This document shows, in pieces, positions 1 to 7,397 of a stretch of DNA of 33,539 bases. The notes beneath the pieces were generated by a model, which saw nothing but the letters and a program-made list of their open reading frames with translations, was not told where the DNA came from and did no database searches. The stretch spans positions 1 to 33,539 of the forward strand of contig MNDE01000046.1 of NCBI GenBank assembly GCA_001914785.1, read 5' to 3'. Every line of letters starts with the position of its first letter. Position 1 is the first letter of the stretch. The translations under genes and the position numbers were made by a program. This DNA comes from Acidobacteria bacterium 13_2_20CM_57_17. GTDB taxonomy: Bacteria > Acidobacteriota > Terriglobia > Acidiferrales > UBA7541.

Positions 1-178
1 AAAAAGGGACAAATCAATACTGAAACATATAGGCCACCAATCCGCACAATCTAAAAGGCTTACGGATCATCCGATCACGGTGGCGGAATGGACACAATTC
101 GATTCACGGAATAAACATTCAAGGCTTATTGTTGCAAAGTCGAATGAGGCGATGGCGAGGAGCCACTGGTTCCAATTG

Positions 179-361
179 TCAAGCGGCGAAGCGCAAAACC
201 GCGCGAACATTGTCCACGAATTCCGCAGCCGCGTTCACATCGAGCGCGCATTCCTGGCACTCTAAAAAATGCTGTTCAAATTCATCGCGCAGGGACGGCG
301 GGAGTTCGCCTAGCGCGTACTTTTCTACAGCGTGTAGTCGCAGAGCTTCGTTATGGTCCAT
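179..361 (-). CDS. zf-HC2-like mini anti-sigma protein
   Basis: Encodes 60 residues starting MDHNEALRLHAVEKYALGEL. The H-x3-C-x2-C pattern in HFLECQEC (about residues 31-38) is the zinc-binding signature of the zf-HC2 domain that starts many ECF anti-sigma factors. The protein ends right after the domain, with no membrane helix or periplasmic part, so it is either a soluble zinc-finger regulator or a truncated anti-sigma factor. The ATG at 361 was chosen because AGCGAGG lies just upstream; a start at 403 has no such support. No sigma gene adjoins it within the window. Family assignment is fairly safe; the role is not. Confidence 0.6.
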   Translation of the reverse strand: MDHNEALRLHAVEKYALGELPPSLRDEFEQHFLECQECALDVNAAAEFVDNVRAVLRFAA

Positions 362-406
362 CAATCGCCTCGCTGAAATTCTTGGCCCTCGCAGCCCGAC
401 CATTTG

Positions 407-718
407 CTAGTCACTGGAATGCTCGCCCCATTTAACCGTGCGATCCGAGAATTCTACGCCCACGCAAAAGCGATCCCCCGCAGTTGGCAAACAATAAATC
501 ACTCTTCCGACTTGCCGAAATTCTCCCGTTAAAGGCGTAATGAGCGACTCTTCGCCAGACTGCCAGAACCGCTGGCTGATTACGCGCACACCGCGGGAGC
601 TGACATTTTCCGTAAGTGTTCGCTCCCGAGAGCGCGGTTCCTCCAGGCTTGCGAGGTAGACGGGAACTGAAGTAGGAAGGCGTTTCTCAACCCTGCCATC
701 GAAATGGGCACCGTTCAT
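407..718 (-). CDS. PilZ-domain protein
   Basis: A 103-residue protein that is essentially one PilZ domain. It has an N-terminal arginine-rich stretch (RVEKRLPTSVPV, about residues 9-20), a central NVSSRGVRV strand corresponding to the PilZ D/NxSxxG motif, and a C-terminal CVGVEF strand. PilZ domains usually bind cyclic di-GMP, but the canonical RxxxR is imperfect here, so binding is uncertain. The ATG at 718 has GAGGGAG about 6 bases upstream; the alternative start at 751 has none. It follows no obvious operon partner. Confidence 0.75.
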   Translation of the reverse strand: MNGAHFDGRVEKRLPTSVPVYLASLEEPRSRERTLTENVSSRGVRVISQRFWQSGEESLITPLTGEFRQVGRVIYCLPTAGDRFCVGVEFSDRTVKWGEHSSD

Positions 719-788
719 CGCTGGCTCCCTCGCGGGGAAGAGGGTCCCCACAGCGCGTCCTTTAAGCTGTCAAATAGCTTCCCATAAT

Positions 789-870
789 CCATTGAGCCGT
801 CAATCGGCAAAAGACTGTAATCGCTGCTGGGGAAATTCCCTGTAGCTCGATAATCGAAACGGTGTGCCAA
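789..870 (+). ncRNA. Foldable repeated element, copy 1
   Basis: This stretch matches 1784-1864 over about 80 bases with scattered changes. Both can fold with an outer stem: ATTGAGC pairs with GCTCGAT here, and with GCTCAAT in the other copy, so one T-A pair becomes T-G and pairing is kept. Inside is a small GCCG/CGGC hairpin. It sits about 110 bases upstream of a cold-shock-like gene. It could be a structured 5' leader or just a dispersed repeat; I do not recognise a known riboswitch class. Strand is assumed from the downstream gene. Confidence 0.35.
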
Positions 871-978
871 GAGAAGCCGCGAGCGGGAAAGAACCATCGA
901 ATGGAGAAGTCTCTTGCTCAACCAATGCCCGAGCGAGATGCTGAACGAGAACAGGGTTGCACAGGGAGAACCGACAAA

Positions 979-1185
979 ATGACGGGAATCGTGAAGAAAA
1001 TTGACGGGCAGGGGTTTGGAATTATTGATGGCGCGGACGGTTCCAAGGTTCCCTTCATTCCGTCCGACGTTAGGAACCGTCATGTTCTTGAACCAGGACA
1101 AAAAGTGATTTTCTCTGTCCGTAGAGTTAAGGACCAGGCATTCGCCGAGAACGTCATATTGATGGGAGAACGACACAGCTGGTAG
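979..1185 (+). CDS. Cold-shock-domain-like small protein
   Basis: A 68-residue protein starting MTGIVKKIDGQGFGII. The pattern G-x-V-K-x-I-x-x-x-G-F-G-x-I, then VPFIPSDV and GQKVIFSV, follows the OB-fold cold-shock domain (normally GTVKWFNxxKGFGFI ... VFFH). The usual aromatic RNP1 residues are only partly kept (GFGII in place of GFGFI), so it is a divergent member, probably an RNA or single-strand DNA binder in the cytoplasm. The ATG at 979 has GGGAGAA 8 bases upstream; in-frame starts further upstream lack this and add a low-complexity tail. The repeated foldable element at 789 precedes it. Confidence 0.6.
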   Translation: MTGIVKKIDGQGFGIIDGADGSKVPFIPSDVRNRHVLEPGQKVIFSVRRVKDQAFAENVILMGERHSW

Positions 1186-1197
1186 CGGTGCGACAAT

Positions 1198-1398
1198 ATG
1201 GAGTTTGGATGCGTCTGCCCTTTTCCATCTTCAGGTTGCGAACTGATAGAACCCTCCATTTCATGGAGGAAGCGCAAAGCCTCGCCGATGCAAAAGCGCG
1301 TGTACAAAAACTGGCCGAATTATCGCGACGAGTACATCATTTCCAACCGGGCAACGGGAGAGCGAGTCTCCATTACCGCAGGCCGCAAACCGGACTAA
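1198..1398 (+). CDS. Hypothetical small protein
   Basis: Encodes 66 residues and begins 12 bases after the cold-shock-like gene, so it may be co-transcribed. It is basic and has no membrane segment. The C-terminal part (YRDEYIISNRATGERVSITA) looks like ordinary protein, while the first 30 residues do not resemble anything I know; a start at the internal ATG near 1288 is possible. The ribosome-binding site is weak for both starts. The DNA of its last codons resembles sequence following the small repeated gene at 1932, which raises the chance that this is a remnant. Confidence 0.35.
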   Translation: MEFGCVCPFPSSGCELIEPSISWRKRKASPMQKRVYKNWPNYRDEYIISNRATGERVSITAGRKPD

Positions 1399-1441
1399 TT
1401 CCAGCTTGGTCTTCCCACCGGAGAGCTTTAGATCGATCTGT

Positions 1442-1711
1442 TCAATCCAGAATCTCAAGTGTGAATCGCTTGTGTAATTTCATTCCAGCTGCGCCTAGGA
1501 GCGTGCGAATCGCTTTGGCTGTGCGTCCCTCCCGCCCGATCACTTTGCCCAAATCTTCCGGATGAGTTTTCAATTCTAGGACGGTGACTTGAGAACCTTC
1601 TACCTCACTGACTTGTACTCCCTCGGGATGGTCCACGAGTGCTCTAGCAATCTCCGCTACGAGGTCTTTTATAGCGAGTTCCTTGCGTGACAAATTGCTT
1701 GTAGAAGCCAT
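1442..1711 (-). CDS. khpA: KH-domain RNA-binding protein KhpA (YlqC family)
   Basis: An 89-residue protein consisting of one KH domain of the KhpA/YlqC type. The GxxG loop with its flank is clear in [18 protein letters not shown] (about residues 56-73), followed by a final strand. Family members are small RNA chaperones, often paired with KhpB, and usually encoded between rpsP and rimM. That context is absent, so this may be an extra copy. The N-terminal helix ([20 protein letters not shown]) and total length match the family. No convincing Shine-Dalgarno precedes the ATG at 1711, but no better start exists. Confidence 0.85.
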   Translation of the reverse strand: MASTSNLSRKELAIKDLVAEIARALVDHPEGVQVSEVEGSQVTVLELKTHPEDLGKVIGREGRTAKAIRTLLGAAGMKLHKRFTLEILD

Positions 1712-1783
1712 GATTCAGGCACATTTTCTACATCGGGCGAATTGAACGCCGTCGCCAAAACATCGGCCTAGGTTCCCACGACA

Positions 1784-1864
1784 CATTGAGCCGTCAATCG
1801 GCAAAAGACCTGTAATCGCTGTACAGGTAATTCCCTGTAGCTCAATAACGCGGCTCCTGCCAAA
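1784..1864 (+). ncRNA. Foldable repeated element, copy 2
   Basis: Second copy of the element at 789-870. Outer stem ATTGAGC/GCTCAAT is perfect. An inner GCCG/CGGC hairpin follows, and TACAGG pairs with CCTGTA around a short loop. It lies about 70 bases upstream of the 64-residue small protein at 1932. The shared position ahead of two unrelated small genes fits a leader RNA or a mobile repeat. Function is unknown. Confidence 0.35.
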
Positions 1865-1931
1865 ATGTCGGAACGGATGGAAGTCAGTGCCCCGCTTGCG
1901 GGAGACCTGACTCCAATTCAGAGGGCCGGAA

Positions 1932-2126
1932 ATGATTGACAGTTGGACGAAGAAATCCGCCAACGGCAAAACCGTGACCTTCAAGATTGAGGGAGATAGG
2001 AAGTCCGGTTTTGTGTACTCGGCAGGGATGGACGGGCGCGACATCAAGGAAATCACCGGTTCGCTGAAGGTGCTTACGCGCGAAGATGTGGAGATTATGT
2101 TCGCTAGTTACGTCGCTGGAAGGTAG
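1932..2126 (+). CDS. Repeated 64-residue small protein
   Basis: Begins MIDSWTKKSANGKTVTFKIE. It is rich in beta-type sequence with a central DGRDIKEITG turn and a C-terminal REDVEIMFASYVAG helix. I do not recognise the family. A GAGGGCCGGAA ribosome-binding sequence lies directly before the ATG. A frameshifted copy occurs at 6662, and in both places the N-terminal part of a PilZ gene follows after about 50 bases, so the pair was duplicated as a unit. It may be functionally linked to PilZ signalling, but that rests on position only. Confidence 0.65.
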   Translation: MIDSWTKKSANGKTVTFKIEGDRKSGFVYSAGMDGRDIKEITGSLKVLTREDVEIMFASYVAGR

Positions 2127-2174
2127 CCCACGCTCCATTAACTCAGGCCGTAAACCGGGGCAAGGGGCAAATCA

Positions 2175-2403
2175 ATGCCCAGCTCTCCTATCCACGGACG
2201 CCGCCGATCCAACCGGATCGTTACGAAGAAGCGCGCCAGCCTTGTCATCACTCTCAGGGGAGTCCAGAAAATGTTTCCCTGTCTTATTGTCGATAGGTCC
2301 AAAGAGGGGTTTAGGTTGCGTGGTAACTTCAATCGTTGGGCGAAGGAGAGCTGGTGCTTTGATCCTAACTCCCTATCTGCTTGTTGCGCTTGGCTACTTC
2401 TAA
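2175..2403 (+). pseudogene. Degenerate PilZ-domain gene
   Basis: The first 50 residues read as a PilZ protein: HGRRRSNRIVTKKRASLVIT, then FPCLIVDRSKEGFRLRG, with the basic start and the D-x-S-x-x-G motif. After about position 2330 the similarity becomes poor in this frame, while neighbouring frames look PilZ-like only over short pieces, suggesting indels. The open frame runs on to 2594 but would then overlap a convincing opposite-strand PilZ gene (2400-2762), so I end it near 2403. The same N-terminal DNA recurs at 6905. Confidence 0.45.
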
Positions 2404-2762
2404 GTGCTGGCAGTCCAATCGGCGGGCGGATACGCAATGCGCCAAAAGCTCGGTGCGGGCTGTGTGAATTCCACCGCAACCTTAGTCGGTCCCGTCAGCT
2501 CCTTCTCCACGTAGACCACGCGGCACTCTTTCTGTTCCCCGCTGTCTATGTTTTGCATGAGGAGCCTTTGCCTTGGCATTACTTTTTCGGCTAAGACCAT
2601 CAACGCACCATGCGCGTTGACTACCAACTTTTGCGACCTTTCAGAGAACTGCTGGCCTTGCTTTGGGGGTCTGTGAACAACTACTGAAACGGTCAACTCA
2701 ATCCGCTGGCTGCGCCGCTTCCTTAACCATTGTTTTGTGTCAGTGAGCTGCTGGTCGCTCAT
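2400..2762 (-). CDS. PilZ-domain protein
   Basis: A 120-residue PilZ protein. It has LRKRRSQRIELTVSVVVHRP near the N terminus (RxxxR-like motif RRSQR), a middle VNAHGALMVL strand and a C-terminal VAVEFTQPAPSFWRIAYPP, a tail I associate with Acidobacteriota PilZ proteins. The ATG at 2762 is preceded by CCAGGTTCT; starts at 2783 (ATG) or 2816 (TTG) lack a ribosome-binding site. The D/NxSxxG motif is altered to NAHGA, so cyclic di-GMP binding may be weak. Confidence 0.75.
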   Translation of the reverse strand: MSDQQLTDTKQWLRKRRSQRIELTVSVVVHRPPKQGQQFSERSQKLVVNAHGALMVLAEKVMPRQRLLMQNIDSGEQKECRVVYVEKELTGPTKVAVEFTQPAPSFWRIAYPPADWTAST

Positions 2763-2796
2763 AGAACCTGGACTGCACCTCATATTCTTGGGACGT

Positions 2797-3312
2797 TCAT
2801 ACTCGGTTCTCTTCAATCCGCAATTTTAGAGCTTCAAGCTCCTGCTTCTTCATCCCTTGCAGAGCCATCGCTGTGGCCAGATGCAAGGCGGGGACCTGTT
2901 TCATTTTGTTGCCGTGTTCCACCTTGCGACGGAGTTTCTCTACTTCCGGGTCAGCGCCCACTTTCAAGAACACTTCATACGCATCGGAAATGGACACGTT
3001 TTTTTCAATCAGGCCGTGCTTAACCAGAATGCGATGATACGAAGGTACTGCCGAAGCGGATGGATGAGTCTGCGGAGCGCGCCTGGTTTGTCTGGGGTGC
3101 TTCATTGCACTATGCTGACGGGCGGCTGGCCAATCTGCAAGTCCATCCAGAACCCTGCGGAGGTACTTCTTCCTGGCGGGGCTGTCGCGGTCCTTCGATA
3201 GCCATTCGAGAAACTTATCCCTGTCCACGCGATAGGTCTTGGAATCCGCAACCACGATAAACTTCTGTGCCTTCCATGATGCCTCGAACAAGTCCCACCC
3301 GCCCGCGAACAT
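2797..3312 (-). CDS. Hypothetical protein with repeated N-terminal module
   Basis: A 171-residue soluble, basic, mostly helical protein. The N-terminal half has FIVVADSKTYRVDRDKFLEW followed by SPARKKYLRRVLDGLADW; the C-terminal half is charged and helical (EVFLKVGADPEVEKLRRKVE). The short strand-helix pattern in the first half is like small DNA-binding excisionase-type modules, but I cannot assign it. A damaged copy of the RKKYLRRVLDGLAD segment lies at 6412-6548, so this module has been duplicated. The ATG at 3312 lacks a clear ribosome-binding site. Confidence 0.5.
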   Translation of the reverse strand: MFAGGWDLFEASWKAQKFIVVADSKTYRVDRDKFLEWLSKDRDSPARKKYLRRVLDGLADWPAARQHSAMKHPRQTRRAPQTHPSASAVPSYHRILVKHGLIEKNVSISDAYEVFLKVGADPEVEKLRRKVEHGNKMKQVPALHLATAMALQGMKKQELEALKLRIEENRV

Positions 3313-3372
3313 GAACGCGGCCCATCCACGGCATACGGCTTCGTACAGGGACCTCGCCCGGACTTCGGCGCT

Positions 3373-4332
3373 GTGTTCGACGCCAAGGGCATCACGAAAA
3401 TAAAACGCGGCAATCTACCATTTGGGATGGTACAGGAGGGGGCTTACAGTCTACGCCGACAAGGCCAGTGGTACACTCTGCGAATGGCACGCAGCCGAGT
3501 CAAAAGCCCCGAAGGTGAAGTGAAATCAATACGTCCGACACTTCTTCTCGACGGGGATGCCATCGAGAAAAGCAGTTGGCCTGGCCTTCGTAATTATTTC
3601 CCGTATTACGAGGAGTTCTGGCGGATGCACTTGTATCCCCTGAGAAGCAGTGGTTCAATCTACCTGCGTCGAGGAATCGATGAAGACTTCGAGTTCCTGG
3701 CGATGTTCCACTATTCAGCATTCGTGAACCTTGTCGGGGCTTTAGAAAAAATCAGTAAGGCGAGTCAGAACCTTTTCTTCCCCGGCGACATTTACACGAC
3801 TTTGTACGCCGCGAACGAACTTGCGGGCAAAGTTATTGAGAAATGGTCCGCAATTTATCAGGAGTGCGAGCGGAGAGACCCACAGATCAATACCACGCGC
3901 CTCGAAGAATTAGGAGAAAGATTTCGCAAGTATCGCAATCGGATTCACGAACAACTTCCTGCCGTAGTTTTGGATGCCTACAGTGTACGGATTCCTCGTC
4001 CTGAAAAGATGGATTCGTATGTAAAGTGGACCGACGTTCTGTATGCAAACAAACCGGAGGACTTTATCGAGGTCGGAATCCAGGTGAACAATGACTTCCG
4101 GTCGCTATGCTCTGCCCTCCAAAACGCATGGAAGGAAATGTGCGAGCTGTCGGCGAAGCTCTTGAAGAATCAAGACTACATGCAGAAGCGTGGGAAAGGA
4201 GAGTCTGTTACGCTGCGCGCAAGTTTTGTAGTGCAATCCGTTTCCAGCAACACGTCGCTCGCATACTCTCCCACTGCGGTGGCCGCTGTACTGCCCTCAC
4301 CAGGTTCACGTTTCGACAAAGGGAAACGCTAG
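3373..4332 (+). CDS. Hypothetical protein, 319 residues
   Basis: Encodes a 319-residue soluble protein I do not recognise. The central part (residues about 60-260) is well ordered, with many aromatic residues (YFPYYEEFWRMH, MFHYSAFVNLVGALEKI) and several amphipathic helices ending in KWTDVLYANKPEDF. Acidic and aromatic residues suggest an all-helical globular fold. The last 50 residues are low in order. The first codon is GTG without ribosome-binding support; ATG codons at 3427 and 3484 are alternatives, and the ordered part would be kept with either. Confidence 0.6.
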   Translation: MFDAKGITKIKRGNLPFGMVQEGAYSLRRQGQWYTLRMARSRVKSPEGEVKSIRPTLLLDGDAIEKSSWPGLRNYFPYYEEFWRMHLYPLRSSGSIYLRRGIDEDFEFLAMFHYSAFVNLVGALEKISKASQNLFFPGDIYTTLYAANELAGKVIEKWSAIYQECERRDPQINTTRLEELGERFRKYRNRIHEQLPAVVLDAYSVRIPRPEKMDSYVKWTDVLYANKPEDFIEVGIQVNNDFRSLCSALQNAWKEMCELSAKLLKNQDYMQKRGKGESVTLRASFVVQSVSSNTSLAYSPTAVAAVLPSPGSRFDKGKR

Positions 4333-4878
4333 TGGGTGCGTGTTACGTTTTCGTTGTAGGGACCTCAAGGAGGCCGAGCAGTCTGTCAACTTTATTACAC
4401 TCCTGAAAATGTAACCTACCCCGCCCAAAACTGGCCGCCCTTGCACTTCCAACGGTCACTATTGTGTTGAACAGTTGTCCGTCGAAGGTAAGCGTGTGCC
4501 GAGGCCGACAGGCTCCCAAGGCACCTTCCGTTCCGACGGAGGTCTGGATAACAAACCAGTGAGTTTAGATGAAAAAACTCACTAACTTCCGTCAGCACGT
4601 GTCTCATGGTCGTTGACAAGGGCCAATCCTGAGTCTGTGTTCAAATCAGCCACACAACTATTCGGGTGGGATGTCCAAATTTGACCACCGCTTTTGGACT
4701 GCGGCGGACCGCAACTGGATTTTGTGGTACTACACACGTAAATCCGCGAGGGAGTCCGTGGGGCCGCTACCGATACAAACAAGGCTTCCTTTCGATTCGT
4801 CGAGGTTTTAGAGGTTTTAGTTGACGGTAACTGAATTTCTTGCTACGAAGAAATTTCACTCTGCAATGAGGCAATCTG
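4333..4878. other. Intergenic stretch upstream of the Crp/Fnr gene
   Basis: No convincing gene on either strand. It contains a tandem GAGGTTTTAG pair near 4801-4820, directly followed by TTGACG and, 17 bases later, a weak -10-like TACGAA, which could be the promoter of the regulator at 4879. A sequence close to TTGACGGTAACTGAAT recurs in the spacer upstream of the PilZ gene at 5819 (about 5671). This may be a shared regulatory site. Confidence 0.3.
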
Positions 4879-5556
4879 GTGAGTTCGCTACCGAAGTCGA
4901 CTAGGAAACAAAAGGGAAGGGTTTCTTTCGATCCCCAAGTGTTTCTTTCGACGGTGGGCGCGGCAAGGACTATTACTCAGTGCTCAAAAGACTACAAAAT
5001 CTTCTCCCAGGGTGATCCCGCCGAGAATGTTTTCTATATTCAGCACGGTAGGGTAAAGATCAAGGTCAAATCCAAGCAGGGCAAAGAAGCGGTCATTGCA
5101 ATCCTAGGCGCTGGTGAGTTCCTTGGTGAGGCATGCTTAATAGGTCAGACTGTCTGCCTGGCGACGGCTACCGCGATTGCACCTAGCACTATTCTTAGAA
5201 TTGAAAAGAACGAGATGCTGCGTGTCCTCCACGAGGAGCGTACGTTCTCAGACCTTTTCATACCATACGTGCTTTCACGCAACGTGCGCGCCCAGGAAGA
5301 TTTGGTCGATCAACTTTTCAACTCCAGCGAGCAACGGCTGGCCCGCACTCTTTTGCTGCTCGCCAATTACGGTAAGGAAGGCACACCCGAAACTGTAGTT
5401 CCGGAGATAAACCAGGAAACCCTAGCAGGAATGGTTGGCACGACCCGGTCACGCGTGAGCTTTTTTATGAATAAGTTCAAGAAGTTAGGCCTTATCGATT
5501 ACAAGAACGGATTGCGAGTGCATAGGTCCCTTCTAAATATCGTTCTGCACGACTAG
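4879..5556 (+). CDS. Crp/Fnr-family transcription regulator
   Basis: A 225-residue protein with the two-domain Crp layout. The cyclic-nucleotide-binding-like beta-roll (residues about 20-135) shows FSQGDPAENVFYIQHGRVKI and the GEFLGEACLIG segment; a long dimerisation helix follows; the C-terminal winged helix-turn-helix (about 165-215) shows INQETLAGMVGTTRSRVSFF. No Fnr-type N-terminal cysteine cluster is present, so it is not an obvious oxygen sensor. The GTG at 4879 has GAGG 7 bases upstream. It stands alone, followed by a PilZ gene after 260 bases. The ligand is unknown. Confidence 0.88.
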   Translation: MSSLPKSTRKQKGRVSFDPQVFLSTVGAARTITQCSKDYKIFSQGDPAENVFYIQHGRVKIKVKSKQGKEAVIAILGAGEFLGEACLIGQTVCLATATAIAPSTILRIEKNEMLRVLHEERTFSDLFIPYVLSRNVRAQEDLVDQLFNSSEQRLARTLLLLANYGKEGTPETVVPEINQETLAGMVGTTRSRVSFFMNKFKKLGLIDYKNGLRVHRSLLNIVLHD

Positions 5557-5818
5557 CCTCCTTATCGCGTAAGGCAATCTAGGGCAGTCGCAGGGTACAA
5601 TTGGTTTCCTGAGGGATTACTCAATTCTGAGCAATTTTGCACACCTTCGTTTCTTACCTCCATACCTTAATTGAACAGTAACTGAATGACTACATTAGGG
5701 TATTTACCTAGATAGCTTCGTAATCGTGTGCACCCTAGGGTTAGAGCAGCAAGAGCCCTTAATGCCCCCCTCTTGAAACCGACGCAAAAAGGCACTCAGC
5801 TCAAGAGGTGAAAAGAAC

Positions 5819-6220
5819 ATGGCCTACTACAGCGGGCCCAGTACTAATCCAATAAAGAAGAACCAGCTAAGCATCGGACGCCCCAGGCAGATCGAACGGC
5901 GTCGCGCAACCCGCCATCACTTCGTAAGCGCCGTGGAAGTGATCAATGTGGAATCACGGAAGCAACTCATTTCCCTTACTCGCAACTTGAGTCTCTGCGG
6001 TTGCTTCGTCACAGTTAAGGCTCCTTCCCCCAAAGGGACAAGAGTTAGCCTGAAAATCTCAAATTCCAAATCGAACTTCTCCGCTGTAGGTGATGTGACC
6101 CATAACCTGTTCGACGAAGGGATGGGCATCGAGTTTGTCCAGGTTGAGGGCAAGGATCAAGCGGTTCTCGAAGAGTGGCTGGCCGAGGCAAGCGCGAATG
6201 CCGTCGGACATGAATTCTAA
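5819..6220 (+). CDS. PilZ-domain protein
   Basis: A 133-residue PilZ protein. The RxxxR motif is present in QIERRRATRHHF (about residues 24-35), the N-x-S-x-x-G motif in TRNLSLCGCFV (about 59-69), and a final GMGIEFVQV strand follows. Key residues for cyclic di-GMP binding are therefore plausible. An AGAGGTG ribosome-binding site lies 8 bases before the ATG. The upstream spacer carries a TTGAACAGTAACTGAAT sequence resembling one in front of the Crp/Fnr gene, hinting at shared control. A broken receiver domain lies immediately downstream. Confidence 0.85.
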   Translation: MAYYSGPSTNPIKKNQLSIGRPRQIERRRATRHHFVSAVEVINVESRKQLISLTRNLSLCGCFVTVKAPSPKGTRVSLKISNSKSNFSAVGDVTHNLFDEGMGIEFVQVEGKDQAVLEEWLAEASANAVGHEF

Positions 6221-6411
6221 TTGTCAACGACCATGAAGCTATACGGCGTGGTATCCGGTTTCTTTTTACCAGCGACTCTCTGGGAATTTGCGACGAAGCC
6301 GAAAATGGCGAGCAAACATTTGAGAAGGTTAGGGAGCTAAGCTCGATCTGGTAATTTTCAACGTCAGTATGACCGTGATGAACGGCGTCGAGGCCGCTCG
6401 GGGCAGGCATG
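6221..6411 (+). pseudogene. Frameshifted response-regulator receiver domain
   Basis: Reading from 6221 gives VNDHEAIRRGIRFLFTSD and then DEAENGEQTFEKVRELS, the start of a NarL/FixJ-type receiver. That frame stops at TGG-TAA near 6353. Shifting by one base just before it restores LDLVIFNVSMTVMNGVEAAR, the strand after which the phospho-acceptor aspartate is normally found (here N, as in IFNVSM where LDISM is expected). So a one-base deletion and loss of the aspartate have killed the gene. The copy ends abruptly around 6411, where an unrelated fragment begins. There is no start codon and no output domain. Confidence 0.7.
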
Positions 6412-6548
6412 CGATGGTCAGTCTGCAAGTCCATCCATAACCCTGCGGAGGTATTTCTTCCTGGCGGAGCTTGTCGCTGTCCTTTCGGATAGGAAGCCCT
6501 TGGCAGCTCCTAGTTCCGCAACGACGACTTAGAACTTTGTCCATCCCC
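6412..6548 (-). pseudogene. Fragment of the gene family at 2797
   Basis: The DNA aligns with about 3120-3265, inside the 171-residue gene at 2797. Read on the minus strand it gives SARKKYLRRVMDGLAD followed by a stop, matching SPARKKYLRRVLDGLADW. No start codon or full-length frame remains. It is joined directly to the receiver fragment at one end and to unassigned sequence at the other, so it is a rearrangement remnant. Confidence 0.6.
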
Positions 6549-6661
6549 CAATTGCATTATTCACCCGCTTGTCGGGCAATTGCGCCAGCGCTATCCCGAG
6601 GTTTACCGCGCCGTCGCCAAACAGGAACAACGGGCGTCGTAGACAGCGGAGCGTTTTTGAA

Positions 6662-6855
6662 ATGATTGACAGTTGGACGAAGCAATCCCCGAGCGGCAAA
6701 ACCGTAACCTTCAAGATCGAGGGGACCGGAAGTCCGGTTTTGTGTACTCCGCGAAGATGGACGGGCGGGACATCAAGGAAATCACAGGTTTTCGGGAGCA
6801 GCTTACACGCGAAGGAGTGGAGGTCATGTTCGCCAATTACGTCGCTGGAAAGTAC
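6662..6855 (+). pseudogene. Frameshifted copy of the 64-residue small protein
   Basis: Nearly the same DNA as 1932-2126. The ATG and first 20 codons agree (MIDSWTKQSPSGKTVTFKIE), then a net one-base loss in GAGGGGACCGGAAG shifts the frame. The second half of the family sequence (SGFVYSAKMDGRDIKEITG, then REGVEVMFANYVAG) continues in another frame. The family stop codon is also changed (TAC in place of TAG). The protein is therefore not made in its normal form. Confidence 0.75.
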
Positions 6856-6904
6856 CCCACGCTCCATTTACCGCAGGCCGTAAACCGGAGCAAGGGGCAA
6901 ATCA

Positions 6905-6965
6905 ATGCCCAGCTCTCCTATCCACGGACGCCGCCGATCCAACCGGATCGTTACGAGGAAGCAGG
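6905..6965 (+). pseudogene. PilZ N-terminal fragment
   Basis: Matches the start of the degenerate PilZ gene at 2175 almost base for base (HGRRRSNRIVTRK), then the similarity ends near 6962 and unrelated sequence follows. Together with the broken small gene just upstream it is the second copy of the small-protein/PilZ pair. Confidence 0.6.
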
Positions 6966-7126
6966 CGTTCTGCAAGTTGAGCGGGAGTAAGTATCTCCAT
7001 TGCGGCCCGGATCATATCTCTTCTATCCTTCAGTGTAAGTGCCTTCGATTTGCGAGGGAACTGAGATACTCTTCTTGCAGTCCATACGGGGTCTTCACTG
7101 TCCATAGCCGCGCTGCGCTTTTGTGC

Positions 7127-7156
7127 TTGACACAACATAAGCTATAGGAGTATAGC
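7127..7156 (+). promoter_or_regulatory. Promoter with dyad operator for the HTH gene
   Basis: A consensus -35 TTGACA (7127-7132) is followed after 18 bases by TATAGC (7151-7156). The perfect dyad GCTATA-GGAG-TATAGC (7141-7156) covers the -10, so a bound protein would block RNA polymerase. The GTG of the next gene is only 5 bases after the -10, so a transcript from here would be close to leaderless. If translation instead uses the GGAG inside the dyad, an earlier promoter is needed. Confidence 0.5.
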
Positions 7157-7160
7157 ATAA

Positions 7161-7397
7161 GTGAAGACGTATTCGACCAAAGAGGCAGCAAGGCAAGCCG
7201 GGATACATTGGGTGACCTTACTGAGATGGCTGGCTGCTGGTAAGGTTGTCGCGTCGGAAGAAATTGGAATGAATGGCGGTAAGCATTGGCGGTGGACGTC
7301 GACGGACATCTCCAAGATTAGGAATTATAAAAAACAGCATTTTCGCGAAGGCCAAGGAAGAAGAAGCAAGAAGCAAGAAGCAAGAAGTAAGAAGTAA
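7161..7397 (+). CDS. Small MerR/excisionase-type HTH protein
   Basis: A 78-residue DNA-binding protein. The N-terminal STKEAARQAGIHWVTLLRWL (residues 5-24) is a MerR/excisionase-type helix-turn-helix, followed by a wing-like KHWRWTSTDISKIRNYKK. The C-terminal tail is basic and is encoded by a heptanucleotide repeat, with the stop codon created inside the repeat. Start is GTG at 7161 with GGAG 11 bases upstream, or leaderless. The dyad over its own promoter suggests self-repression. It might be an orphan excisionase, but no integrase is in the window. Confidence 0.65.
   Translation: MKTYSTKEAARQAGIHWVTLLRWLAAGKVVASEEIGMNGGKHWRWTSTDISKIRNYKKQHFREGQGRRSKKQEARSKK

Noticed and set aside
1830-1900. 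A tRNA-like CTGTAGCTCAAT segment
   Set aside because: The D-arm partner, anticodon arm and acceptor stem cannot be formed, and the same segment is better explained as the closing stem of the repeated element.
4582-4782. A minus-strand frame ending VNDHETRADGS, similar to the start of the receiver fragment at 6221
   Set aside because: Only five residues match, at the very end before a stop, with no receiver sequence beyond; probably chance.
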